Below are positions 44,340 to 55,831 of a stretch of 64,000 nucleotides of DNA, one piece after another. Source of the DNA: Takakia lepidozioides (lineage: Eukaryota > Streptophyta > Takakiopsida > Takakiales > Takakiaceae). The stretch's first letter is position 1. Each line of letters begins with the position of its first letter. The translations under genes and the position numbers were made by a program. The DNA lies in the NCBI GenBank assembly GCA_030704615.1, contig CM060731.1, positions 44,454,001 through 44,518,000 on the forward strand, read 5' to 3'. Under the pieces are notes generated by a model. The model was not told where the DNA came from, ran no database searches, and was given only the letters and a program-made list of their open reading frames with translations.

Positions 44340-45900
44340 ATATATATATGTTTGAATCTTAAAAAGAAATATAATGAATATGGGTTGGGCGAAGTACCTA
44401 GAACAAAGATCAATTTTAGACAATGTTATAATCGTTTGGAATCATGAAGAAGATACATGTACTAATCGAGAGTATATCAATAACCAAATATCAACTATAT
44501 TAGCTCAAAATTTGTTAACAAATTCAATCATTAAATATTTTATGACATTATCTGAATTACTGAATCATACATCTTGGTGTGTGTGTACTTCCTGATCAAT
44601 GTATACAAGGGATAGTTGAAAAATTTGTATCGCAAGGGCCATTACGAACATATGTAAACTGTCCTAATTTACAATCTATGTCAATTTGAGATGATGTAAC
44701 ACTTGTTTCGGATACAATTCAATATAATCAAAATCAACTTTATAATGTTGAAAATATACAGGTAAGAAATGATGTAATAAATAGACCATTTTTAATTTAG
44801 CATCACAAAATATGCATCCAGATATAGATAAAAATAATTTGACTTTTAAAAATATATATATATATATATATATTTCCACATGAAAAAGGATATTACACAA
44901 ATTTTAAGGATGGTTTAGATGGATGTTAGTGTCAAAAAAATATGTGGCATTCCATATCTTTCAGCCATTGTAAGGAAATCTTTTAAATTTTTTTTATGAT
45001 ATTGAGGAGAGCCAGGAATAGATGATGGAATCTTATACTCAATAATATGTTTCATAACTGTATGATATGTTGCATTTGGATTTCTTTTGCTATATAACTT
45101 TATATCTTTTTTCTAGCAGATATTTTTTACTTGTTTCGCAATTAAATGACATTGTCGTATTTGATACGAACATAGGGTTTATATAAAGTGAAGGGTGTAA
45201 ATAAAGTATTACATCTCATTTTTAAGTATCCATCTAAACCATCCTTAAAATTTGTGTAATATCCTTTTTCACGTGGAAATAAATAAATAAATAATACATT
45301 TCCAGTTATATCTTTACTATGTAATATGGAATGCCCATCCAAACAGACAAAGAATTATAAATACTGATTAGTTGTTATATATCTTAAAATACACAATGAA
45401 AGCTGAAACTACCGAAAAACCAAATTTAAGTGCTAATGATGCTATGAAATTAGGACTTAGAGTAATCGAAATACAGTTAAAAGTTATTTCTTCTTATGTT
45501 CTTAGTAAGCCAATATCCATAACAAAAGCAGCAATTACATTATCTAATATAATTCAAAGAAGTGAAGTTGTTTATTACATCAATAGTGCATATGTACAAC
45601 ATCGAACACGATTTATTCAAAATCTAACAGCTTATCTCTTCATCTTATAGACTCATATTTGATGAGACCAGAAAACCTTTTACATCTTTGTAATCTACAA
45701 ATTTTCCATAGTATGCAATATGAAACATTGACATATGATCAAAATATTGTTTGGGAGACAATTAAATCTTCTAAAAATGGTATACATATTATTGAAGGGT
45801 CTCTAGGAAGTGGTAAATCACTCCCTGGAGTTTGCAAAGTAGCTGTTCCAAAGCTTCGTCACATCTGTATTTTGGCCTTTTGGATATTTGCCTGATGACA
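44340..45900 (+). mobile_element. Rearranged Helitron Rep/helicase remnants
   Basis: AT-rich block with pieces of a Helitron replicase. The plus strand near 44660-44800 encodes LVSDTIQYNQNQLYN. Near 44872 it encodes FPHEKGYYTNFKDGLDG, and the minus strand at 45142-45342 encodes the same motif followed by LKMRCNTLFTPFTLYKP, the helitron helicase-like N-terminal domain. The plus strand at 45372-45650 encodes the late Rep region (AMKLGLRVIEIQ, SKPISITKAA). At 45659-45895 the Walker A motif is GSLGSGKS. Frames and strands are mixed, so the element has been inverted in part. Confidence 0.65.
44872..45280. repeat. 53-bp inverted duplication within Helitron remains
   Basis: The left arm 44872-44924 and right arm 45228-45280 are inverted copies with one mismatch (CACATG against CACGTG). 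The spacer is about 303 bp. Both arms encode the same PHEKGYYTNFKDGLDG or PREKGYYTNFKDGLDG segment, on opposite strands. Confidence 0.8.
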
Positions 45901-45954
45901 AAAACACTGAGATCTGCCAAAGATCCAACAGGTAGACAAACAGGGACAAACTTG

Positions 45955-46120
45955 CAGTTATTCAGTGACTCGTCTAATAGAGGATGAAACAGGGCTAAAA
46001 TGTTCAAGACCAAGGAAAACACCAAATCCTGATGAAGGAACCAATACAAGTCCATTAGCATCCAGTAATCCTCGTAACTGTGACTGCGATAAAATCTGTG
46101 AAAAAAGACAACCATGCCAA
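45955..46120 (-). other. Possible captured exon
   Basis: On the minus strand, a strong acceptor (TTGTCTTTTTTCACAG) precedes an open segment with SQLRGLLDANGLVLVPSSG, ending at a TAA. The ANGLVLVP stretch faintly recalls the C-terminus of MoeA/Cnx1 molybdopterin enzymes, but this is weak. Its place between Helitron and LINE remains fits a gene fragment moved by a transposon. Confidence 0.25.
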
Positions 46121-46649
46121 AATGCTTGCATGTGATTAATCAACGGTTAACGAAAGGGCACCGTAGGAACCAATCCTACAATCATTACTTGATTCATCTC
46201 ATAGATGTGTGTTGTGATACTTACCCATAGCTACTTCCAACTTCTCCAAATGACAAGGAGATTTCTTGTAGGTATTGATCGACATTGCTTCGTTGGTACT
46301 CTTCTGTGCTTGAAATTTGGTCCTCTAGGATAGGTCTGCATGACACACAATCTCTGCCGCTTCAGCTATCCCTGCCTCCCTGACAAAAATACAGAAAGCA
46401 TTCACCTCGCAGCAAGTGTCTGACAATGACTCGGAATCGAAAACCTCGACATGTTTTTCCGGAAAAAGTCGGAAGGGACTGTGCCTTTGGAACGTGTATT
46501 ATTATGGAGAAATAGAAGTCATAAGTTATGTGGGAGGTATGTTTCTCTCTTAGGAAACACATGAAACATATGTCCGCTTTGTTTACCTTCTCCATGGTCA
46601 CCTTCCTATGAGTCCTTCACAAGAGTTTTTTTAAGATGTTTATTAGTTA

Positions 46650-48110
46650 GTGATGTGCCGGGTGGTGTATTTGTATGGAGGGATAGATTGGTGCGATGAG
46701 TCATGAGTTCCGCTCACAAGATGTTCTGACGTCCTGTGAGTCTTTGATATACTCTCGATATATCTTCAACATAGTGAATGCCACAACCTGCTTTCGTCTC
46801 TTTCAGGGAGCCATCTCTATATATGCATTGCTGAGGTGGGAGTTTCGGAAGGGAGAGGTGTGAAGTCTGGAAATGAATTGTTATTATAATTATATTTCTG
46901 TGATCGCGCCTAAAAGGGTCTTGGGGTTGCCAACTTCCACGCTTTGTCCATGTTGATTTGTAGATCTGTAGATAAGGGGTGGATGAATGGATAGGAAAGT
47001 GCACCGTGGTTGCAGACCCAAACAAATGTCTTGGCAGGTGATCCAATTGCCCAAGAAAGTTGGGCGTTATTTGTGGGGTGTCGGAGTGGCGGATATAGAT
47101 AAGTTTAGTTAGTGATGGTTCTTTATATTCATATAGTCTGGAAGTGACACAAGGAAGTCGTAGACTAATGATTGGGGATCAAATGTGGCCAATGTGTACA
47201 TCCTAGGTGGGTTTGCTAATAGTTGGTGTGGTTGATGTTTCGGAGGAATAATATGATGAATGATTATGGGGATGGAGGGGCAACCATGCGGGCTCGATGG
47301 CTCGCTTCACTAATAGTCGTGTGACTTGGGGGGTGAGCAAAGCCTCGACCTTGCCATTGGTGGGACCTGGTTAAGCCCAATGAGCCAAAGTATTGATCTG
47401 TTGGTAGGCTGGAGTAGCTTGAGAGACCAAGTGAGCATGTAAGGGGTCAGAGTAGTACGAATGGGTGAGTTTAAGCTCCATAGTAAGGAAATCTAGTAGG
47501 GGTGCAAGAAATGTCGAGTGAGAGTGCGCCAAAGAGAGTTTGTTTGTTGTTTTGGGGTATTTTGGTGGCAGGTCATGCGCATAGCGTTGGAGAAGTCTAC
47601 ATACATGAAGTGCAAAAATGAAGGGGTGTGGTGGTGTTCGTGGTATACCGTAGTAGCAGCCATTGGGCCATATATGAACTTATGCGGGTGTAGATATGTG
47701 GTGATTTGAAGGATCTTTATCACGATTGCTCTCAGCTAAGGAGATGTATAAGTATGGTACAATGCTTGTTGGATTGATGAAACGTCTATCCAACCAACGA
47801 TTGTGCTTCCACGTAGTGCTGTGTATGGACATGTGATAAGTAAGATTGTGTTGGTTTGGGGGTGATAGTATGCTACGATTCTGATGTTATGTTGTATAGT
47901 AATATGAGGTATACTAGCGAGGTTCTCACCGTGCTCCCACTTGTGGTTTCTGGGAGGATCTTGTTTCCATTTGCAGCAGAACATAGTAACTATACCCAAT
48001 GAAAACTTAAAGATCTTTTCATCTGTAGGGTTATTATGGTGGCAGATATGGCCATTCATGTGATGGGGTGGCCTTTGATGTGTGCTCAGCAAAGAGGAAG
48101 AACAGTAGGC
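46650..48110 (-). mobile_element. LINE-like ORF2 C-terminal relic
   Basis: The minus-strand segment 47046-46714 contains CIYRDGSLKETKAGCGIHYV, like the first RNase H motif (Y-x-D-G-S), then RQNIL. Upstream, 48092-47736 and 47723-47493 are open in related frames (ITCPYTALRGSTIVGWIDVS, FIYGPMAATTVYHEHH), consistent with the end of a polymerase thumb region, but this is less sure. The frames are broken and no RT catalytic motif remains. Confidence 0.45.
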
Positions 48111-49261
48111 GGTGGGATTTGGCCATCCAAGTCATCTAAATCCGGTGCTAATTTAAGAGTTTACTTCTGAAACGCAAAAGGATAGGCTTTGCAAATTGCA
48201 CGATTCCAACTATTTTCGAATGACTGGCTTCCTCCCTCTCTCTCAAATCTGCCAGTGCTGGCCATAAACGTGTCTGCTATGCAATCGGGAAAGGGTTCCC
48301 CATCTCACTCTTCACCTTGCTTCAACTTCTTGTGCGGTTCGTACCAGCCGAGCAGTTGCCCAAGGCGCTTGCGCAATGATTTATCTGGCGCAGCTGTGTA
48401 TCCTTCGGTACTCTGGTTTAAGCTTTGAAGTTGACCGGTTATGTTTTGGCAGACATAATCATGTGTGCCCAGCCGTAGCTTCGACTCTTTTAAGGAACAC
48501 TGTTGAGAATCTGAGGGCTGCCAAACAAAGTGAAGTGAGAAGCACTGGATTAAGATTTGGCCCGCCGAACCTCAAAGAAACAACAGAGATTGAGCTAATT
48601 TCTGTAGGAACAGAACAGTCCATGTTGTGATTGGATTGAGTGGGCTGCTTTTGTGACCCAATTAAGCAACATACTGAATAGTTCAGCTAGGCTCGATCGA
48701 AGTACAGAAGAGGGATCACATCTGAGTCCCAAAGTAGATTGTGCACTATGCAGTTCATCACAATATGCAATCAGTTCTTTTATAAGGATGAACAATGTTG
48801 GGTGCTACAGTTTTGGAATCTACCATCAGTAAGCAAAAGATTAAAGTACTTAAGCACATATTCGACGCGGGGACTGCAATGATGTCCGTTCTCATGCTCA
48901 GGAGTTAGCTACTGTGTCATACAGAATAGCCCTGGGCAGTTATTTACCGAGGGTTTTATGTGAGTCTGGAACGAGACATTTTACCTTTGCTTTGACATCG
49001 TTGACAGCCTTTGCAATCACAAACACTTTTGGTAATTTGCTACACACAATTTCCCAAAATAAATAAATTAGATAGCTGTACCTGAGTAGCCAGCTTGGCA
49101 TGCAATAGTGATCTACCTTATCAGGTTGCCTACTGGTAAGCTAGCTCATCAAGAAGACACCTTGAAGTTGAGCACGATTGCCATTTTTGTCCCAACTTAG
49201 TACTAATGTCGTTCTTTTGTGACAATTTTAAAACGTTTCTCCACAAGCAACAAGCTATGCT
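48111..49261. other. No firm gene; possible terminal exon of the next gene
   Basis: On the minus strand, an acceptor-like CTGTTCTGTTCCTACAG near 48605 precedes SSISVVSLRFGGPNLNPVLL and a TGA near 48450. It could be a downstream exon of the gene at 49.3-51.6 kb, but the phase from the previous donor does not fit. A plus-strand frame (48376-48630) overlaps it. Neither is proven. Confidence 0.3.
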
Positions 49262-51640
49262 CTAGATGATTGCAGAAAAACTTGCTGGATTTTCCATTAC
49301 CAAGGACCAACAGAGTATGTGGAAAGAATCTAGCAGTAGCACAAGCATATACTTACATTGAAGCATCATTGCAACAAAAATGCCATCAGCCAAAGAAATG
49401 TCATACCTGTAATGCCAGCTGAAAGCCATCCTTGGTGAATCATATGAACCTTGACAGAGCACCTTGATGCTGTAGCAGAGGAATGCCGGCTGCTCCTTGA
49501 GAATCATTTCCCCTTCAGGCCAATTCACAGTGGTGATTGCGGCAACATTTTCTTGGGGCCAGAAAGAAAACCTATTCACAGCAACTCTGTAACTACTATG
49601 GTTCATGAGTGTAAAGATGATATGCCAGTAAGGTTGTGCACTCTCTACTGCATGGAGTTTTGCTTTCATTCTCATCTCTACGTCAGTGGGTGAGTCAACA
49701 CAAAGACACATTGAGCGGTCATTCACAACCGACTTGGCCTCGAGAACCTTGGTTGATAAAGGTGATATAAAGGCTTCCCCTCCGCTGATTAGTTCAATGT
49801 CATCTTGAGCATAATCATGCAATCTAACTGGGCGGTCTCCCCAGCTTGTTGCATCAGCAGTTGATACTTGAGCCTGAATGTCTGTAGACATGGGAAGCGT
49901 GTCATGAGGCTTATGGATGCTGTCAATCTCCACGCCGCTAGACAACTCACTTTCTGAGGTTTCACTTCTTACCTTCATATCACATTCACTATCACTCTGC
50001 ATGTTAGCAGCAAACTTTCTGGAGGCCAAAGACCCTTTCTGAACAAGGGCTGGTTGTGCAGAATCATTTCTTGCTTTAAAATATAGTTCCTCTTCATCAG
50101 TGCCTTCGTTTGAAGGGGAGACCGCATGGTTGGAGTTGTTCCCACTGTTGCTGTTAAGCTCACCACAGACCTCCCCGTGGTCACCAAATTGGCCCTTATC
50201 TTCCACACTTCCACATGCTTCTCCTTTCATGACATTGTGCCCCACCGTGCAGACATTGTTTCCTATGTCACTTTGGACAGTCGTGCCAACAGAGTCACTG
50301 TTGCCTTTCGCCGACCCTCCAGAAGAATCGTCGCTGCCACAGGATGACTGTCTGAGAGGTGGAGCAACTTGGCTTTCAGTTACTTCCACATACTTCTGTT
50401 GGAAACAAACATAACTATTAGTGCGGTTTTCATGCAGAGTCTGTTGAATTCGGGAGGCTCCAACTACGGATTTTGAGTCAAGGACTGCTTGTTGAACAAG
50501 ACTTCTGACCTTCAATTGGTCAAGTGTTGCACTCTTCTCTTCATGTCTTGTTTCTGGCAGAAGAGCATGCCTCACATCGCAATCCAAAGCTTTGAAGTCT
50601 ATGGATGTTGCTTCCTGAGCCCAGGACTCAAATGAGTTGACTGAAACTTCCTTCCTGCCAATGCAATTTAGATGATAAGCAAGGATCCGTGCAGATAAGA
50701 AAAACACAGAAAAACAAAGAAGCTGCAATATCACCACCAATATCCCTCATTACACGTCCTAAATGCCAACCAATTTGAGTTTCAGAGCACACAGTCATAA
50801 TCACCAGGCTTTTTCCATATGTTGCACCAGGATGCGATCCACCATGTTCTCCAGCTTGGTGAGTCTATTAGCATCTGAATTCATGTCCACAATCCTGGCT
50901 TAGATTTTTAGCTCACAGCAGCCAGTACATACCCTACGTTAAGAGATGAAAGTTTCCCTTACTGCACTGACTCAAGTAGTCGTCTAAATGGTACTTCTCC
51001 AGGATCGTATTTCAACTTCTCCTGGGAAGTAAACGAGAAGTATAGCTTAAAGTTCGTATGATTTATTGTAGGCACGCCTACCTAATGTCTTCGCTGCTCT
51101 GTACATCGGTGCACGTTAAAATTTCCTTGCTTTCCCAACTACACACGTACAAGTCAAGGTTAATTTTGTGATCTCCTTAGCTCACCACCTTGCGTTTGCT
51201 GGAGTGATAACAAAAGCACGAGGTAGGAGCGGCGGATGTTTATGAATGCCAATGAGTCCGCGTCCAGAATCACACCAAGCCTTTTCGATGGTTCTTGAGC
51301 ATTTGGAGAAGGATCCCTGGACAGATGTCGATAAATCTTCAAAATGGATATGATCCTGGCATAAAGATTGGCGCGCGAAAGTTTTCCTTCAGTGAGAATT
51401 GTTAACCAATCAATTGTCTGTCTATCCCATGGGCCCTCGGGGCCCGCTGTGGCAGCTATTTATTTCTCCTCCCATGCACATAATAGATATTTCTTTCATC
51501 CTTCTCTCAAATGGTTGAAATCTTTTAATGATTGATGCTATATTGCATTTGCAAACAAGAAGCCTTACCTGTCACTACAGAGGGGGAAAGGATTCTTGTG
51601 TGGAGCTGACCAGATGAGCTCCTGTATACTGCCAGGCAAG
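49262..51640 (-). CDS. Multi-exon conserved-looking gene, function not identified
   Basis: Minus-strand exons: about 51627-51570 (IQELIWSAPHKNPFPLCSD, donor GTAAGG), about 51440-51186 (GPWDRQTIDWLTILTEGKLS, then LYARIISILKIYRHLSRDPS and RLGVILDADSLAFINIRRSY, donor GTGAGC), and about 50654-49357 (large exon, donor GTAAGT). The large exon is Ser/Asn/Glu-rich in its first half. It ends in a beta-rich segment (YWHIIFTLMNHSSYRVAVNR, WHYRYDISLADG) that looks like an adaptor-appendage or immunoglobulin-like sheet. The helical part resembles the trunk of large adaptor-like proteins; AP-5 beta came to mind but I cannot confirm it. The 5' and 3' ends are unresolved. The open frame start at 50740 is probably intron. 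Confidence 0.55.
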
Positions 51641-53083
51641 GAGATTGCATTTTAAGCCCTTCCTGATTCATCAAACACTTAGCATATTGTCATAGCCAGA
51701 AGGAGACATTCTGATTACTTGACAAAGCATTACCTGTGTCTCTTAGTCTTCGGTTTATAATTTGGCAAATCAAGCATTCATACGAAGGGAGTAGACCTGT
51801 CTGGCATTTCATAAAGCACTGCGACAGCGCCCATTGTTTTCACAAAGACCATGATAAAGTCTTGGCAGCAGAGAAATGGACTGGACCGCTGTAAGGTTCC
51901 TAAAACTTCACGAGTGCTGAGACGCGCAGCAGAACTTACTGATTATCTCAAACTTTTCAGAAAATGATTCATGAAACTGAGAGTCAATTTTTGCACACTC
52001 GCATTCTTGATAAATACTTGAAGATTCAGCCTATGTTTCATTAGTATATGAGAAAGAAACTACAAGCTGCCAGAAAGAAAAGAAGACGCTGGAGGAGAAG
52101 AATACAGTATAAGCAGACAAGTATGTAGACAGTTCTACGCGTTTTTCTCATACTTTCAATCTGCATAATGACAGGACACATCGACCGTAGTTGCTCTAAT
52201 CAGATAGATTCTCACAATGAGAACTCCCTGGTAATCTGGGAATCAATGGATGCAGATCCTGCCATCGCCGTTGCAACTGACGCAATCCTGGACCTGTGAC
52301 AGAGAGTTTGGCAAACCTCTTGCCTTGAAGGTTCTAAATAATGGTAGCTAGTAGCTACCTGCGCTAGACTGTCCCCAGTGTTTCGCCAAATGCTTGGATT
52401 CCCACCGGACTTTCGCCAATGTGTAAACTCAAGCATTATTTCTATAGCGAGATGTTGGAAGAAGAAATTTTGCTTTAGGCTTTCGGTTGTAAAATTACAG
52501 TCAACGCCCGGCTATAACTGCGCGACTGTTAGTGCCTCCTTCAAGAAGGCCCATGGAACGCTTTCTTTTCCTGTTACTGATCCCACACGATCATTTTCAT
52601 CTTCCTCGTTTCTCTGCGCCGATCTTCTTTCTGCCGTATCCGACAACATCTCTCTCTCGTGTACTTTTCTTCTCCCCTCCAGTCGTTGTTAGATTACATT
52701 GTCTTCTAACATCTTTCTGCCACATGTCCGATCTGTAAGAAATTTCCCTGACATTGAAAGCCATTCGGTCTTGTTAGACGAACTACATTGCTTTGACCTT
52801 CATTCGAAGCAAATTTCACACATTCTCTCTTCTCCGTGTCTTGGTCGTGCTGTCTCTCTTTCTCTTGTACAGAAGCGCTCTTCGAGATATTTTCAAGAAA
52901 TTTGATCCTTGGTTACAGAGTACTATCACGTTTTCTTTGACTGTCCCTCCTTTATTAATATTTGGAAGATCCTTTGAAGTGCAGCTTATACCACTAGGAT
53001 TTCATACAAGTAAATGACCTTGCTTCGGGGCGGAAGGATGTTCAACGCCTGAGGAAAAGGTAGATGTATATGTAAGTTTTCCA
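51641..53083. other. Intergenic region between divergent genes
   Basis: Lies between the 5' side of the minus-strand gene and the F-box gene on the plus strand, so it probably holds both promoters. Further 5' exons of the minus-strand gene may be here. T- and C-rich tracts at 52590-52880 may be 5' UTR of the F-box gene. No separate gene is supported. Confidence 0.4.
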
Positions 53084-54310
53084 GTGTTGATGGATAATAA
53101 TTTGTGTATTGCGGAGGGAATGTGGAATACACTTCCCCCAGAGCTGCAGGACAGAGTGCTGGCTTTCTTGCCAGTGCTGGCTCTGTTCCAACTACGCACG
53201 GTTTGCAAACGTTGGGCATACCTACCTTTCTGTCCAAGTTTTCATGCAGTGTGCGCCCAACTTCCCCCCCAGGAATCGTACCTTCTTGTATGCAGGCGTG
53301 CACACACATATTGTGCTGCTTTTGATCGCTCAATGAACAAATGGTATGATATTGACCTCCGCTTCCTCGATTCTTGTTGTCAGCTCCTATGGAAGGGGAA
53401 TGGGGATATTTATCATTCCATAGAAGCAGCCGCGGGAGGGCTTTTCTTTGTATGTTCCCATAAGAGTGATGGCGAAGCGTGTATTTTTAGTGTTTGCAAC
53501 CCTGTCACCAGATCTTGGAAGAGGCTCCCTTCTCTGCCACAGAATACTATTCCTCTTGCAGTTGCAATGATTATTGATAAAAGCACTTTTGCCTACAAGA
53601 TCTTTATAGCATCAGATGCCGCACCAGACGAAACTGTGAGTCCCATGGCGATGCAGGTATATGACTCAATGTCTTTGTGTTGGAAGAAGCTACTTCTTAT
53701 GCCGCCATATCTGGATATAGTTTGGTCATCCGCTGTCTGCAATGGGATTCTATATGTTCTAAGTTTTGACCCCTGCGATCTATGGGCGTATGACATGCAT
53801 GGAGATGTGTGGAGCAAACTCGAAGTGCGGGTGCCTTTTTCTCTTAGTATGACATTGTTGGTTGACTGTTCTGGAAGCCTTTTTCTGGTGGGGGAAGTAA
53901 GAGGAGAAAATCCCAGATGTATTTCCATTTGGGAGTGTAAAACGTCAGATATGACGTGCATCGAAATTGCGCAAGTTCCCAATCCTCTGTTCCAAGATTT
54001 CTCTTCTGATGAGACTTACGGAATGTGGGCAGCCATTGGACATAATGACTTTATCGCTTTCAAGAAAGGCGTATCAAGGACGCTGATTTATGATGTGTCT
54101 CATAGATCAGTGCAATGGCTTCCAATTTGTCCGGGTTCTTTTGATTACGATTCAGGTTACTCCGTGTACGGTCCTCCACCCTTAGCTTTGGTACTCCAGT
54201 GTGAAGCCCCCTCACGTGAAAGGCGTGAATTGTTGAATTACAAGTTTTGGGATCACCGAGCCAGTGGCCGGGGTTTACCTGTTGTCTTCGCCTCAGTGTT
54301 GGGGCTTTAG
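53084..54310 (+). CDS. F-box protein with kelch-like C-terminal region
   Basis: Single-exon frame of 408 codons. The F-box is at residues 13-55 (MWNTLPPELQDRVLAFLPV then LRTVCKRWAYLP), the part that binds SKP1 in an SCF ubiquitin ligase. A beta-propeller-like region follows with kelch-type strands, for example FDRSMNKWYDIDLRF, VCNPVTRSWKRLPSLP, VYDSMSLCWKKLLLMPP, and LWAYDMHGDVWSKLEV. It resembles plant F-box/kelch proteins of the At5g15710 kind. The substrate is unknown. Start: the first ATG (53084) or the in-frame ATG at 53120 just before the F-box. Length and structure look complete. No frameshift is seen. Confidence 0.85.
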   Translation: MLMDNNLCIAEGMWNTLPPELQDRVLAFLPVLALFQLRTVCKRWAYLPFCPSFHAVCAQLPPQESYLLVCRRAHTYCAAFDRSMNKWYDIDLRFLDSCCQLLWKGNGDIYHSIEAAAGGLFFVCSHKSDGEACIFSVCNPVTRSWKRLPSLPQNTIPLAVAMIIDKSTFAYKIFIASDAAPDETVSPMAMQVYDSMSLCWKKLLLMPPYLDIVWSSAVCNGILYVLSFDPCDLWAYDMHGDVWSKLEVRVPFSLSMTLLVDCSGSLFLVGEVRGENPRCISIWECKTSDMTCIEIAQVPNPLFQDFSSDETYGMWAAIGHNDFIAFKKGVSRTLIYDVSHRSVQWLPICPGSFDYDSGYSVYGPPPLALVLQCEAPSRERRELLNYKFWDHRASGRGLPVVFASVLGL

Positions 54311-55831
54311 GCACGGCATAAGCATCCAATGCAGCCACCGTGGGGAGGACCATCTCATCACTAAAGATTGGACAATTTGGGTCACTGTACCTCTTATGCC
54401 TACTTGGTTGCATGCAACGGGAAACTTTAAAGGATAATGGCGCTCTAGTTGTAGATAAAAAGATTATTGCATCTCCTGCAAGGGTGAGTTGCCTGCTGTT
54501 CCATGGCTGGGTCAGCCCTGGTTAGAGCAACTTGTCGGTGACTCTCTGGGGCCCTGAATCTGTATTACCCTCCATGTGGTCCAAATCTCATGGGTTCTTC
54601 AGATGGAGCAGAGACTACATCAACCCAAGTGGCTGTCCTTAAAGGAACTGTTGGTCTTTGAATGCGCCAGAGAGTGATGCATGTGGGAGATACAAGACAG
54701 GTAGACTGCAGCCCATCCACACACCATTACATTGTGCTCTCACATGATTGGATACACTCAACTAGGTCAACAGAACTGAATCTTCGATTGTGGATCAATA
54801 TACAATGAAAGGGAATGGTCCACAAAAAGGTGAAAGAGTGTCAGGGTGCACATTCACATGTTAAAAATGACTCTTGAGTCTGAAATAGATGTGTCCTACA
54901 AAACCTCACATACAGTGTGCACATACAATGCCATGAGCAAGGCATTCAGGGCTAGAAGATCTGCTGTCAATTATCTCGACTGTTATATTGAAACAACCGT
55001 TCATGCCCTACATGAGCAGCTTCAATTGGAGTACTCAAATATGAGGGTTTCCAATTTGGAGGCTTACATAACTCCCTCAATAATCAACAGCTAGGACCCC
55101 TTTGGCATAGGCCTAATTAGACCATGCTCTCCGGATTTGTATACCTCCAATCTTAGACTGTCTAGGCATCATTCAGCCAGGAAGCAATCTGATCTATCCG
55201 AGTTATCTACTGCTCAATTGGTAAGCCTCTAGGTCAGTCCTCATTCTTGTAATCTACAGATCGCTAGGCTTGAGCTAGTCGGCAGTGTCCAAGTTCACTA
55301 ATGCCCCCTCATTAAGAGCTGGTTGACGATGGGGGACTTAAATGGTCTTAAACACTAACTTCAGGAAGTTCAAATCAATGGATAGAGAGTGATGGCTTTT
55401 ACCCGAGGCAGAGACAATTTGAATTGGAAGGGAGTTAAGAGAGAGCTAAAGCACTTCATGGTCAAAGCAAGAATCGAACTATTTCTCAACACTGCAGACA
55501 TGTATCCACCTGACCACTTGTCACCCAACACCACTCAAAGGCTTTGAGTAGAAAAATATAAGCTGGTATGAGAAGGGAAGAGATGCTAGAGGAAGAGGAG
55601 GGGGATCCGAGCACATCTCAAGTCTCGCTACAGTACTGAACTTACCTCCACCTGCCAGAGCAGAAAGACAAAGGATACCACATGACTGACTGACCATCCA
55701 ACAAAAGATCAAAACATCTTAAACAGTAGCAAAAGACACCGCACTTCCACACTAAACTATAGGTAGTATAGACAAAAACAATGAATTTGGGCAAGAATTT
55801 CAACACTAATCAGAATTACATTACTTTGGTG
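54311..55831. other. Intergenic, no gene recognised
   Basis: Downstream of the F-box gene and of RPS5 (convergent). Short frames such as 54846-55094 have no recognisable domain. It probably contains both 3' UTRs. Confidence 0.4.

Noticed and set aside
48376-48630. Plus-strand 84-codon frame as a gene
   Set aside because: It has no recognisable domain or upstream exon, and the opposite strand shows a better splice acceptor; left unassigned.
50660-50740. Hydrophobic N-terminus as a signal peptide of the 49-51 kb gene
   Set aside because: The segment lies upstream of likely acceptor sites near 50655 and is more likely intron, since clear coding exons exist further upstream.
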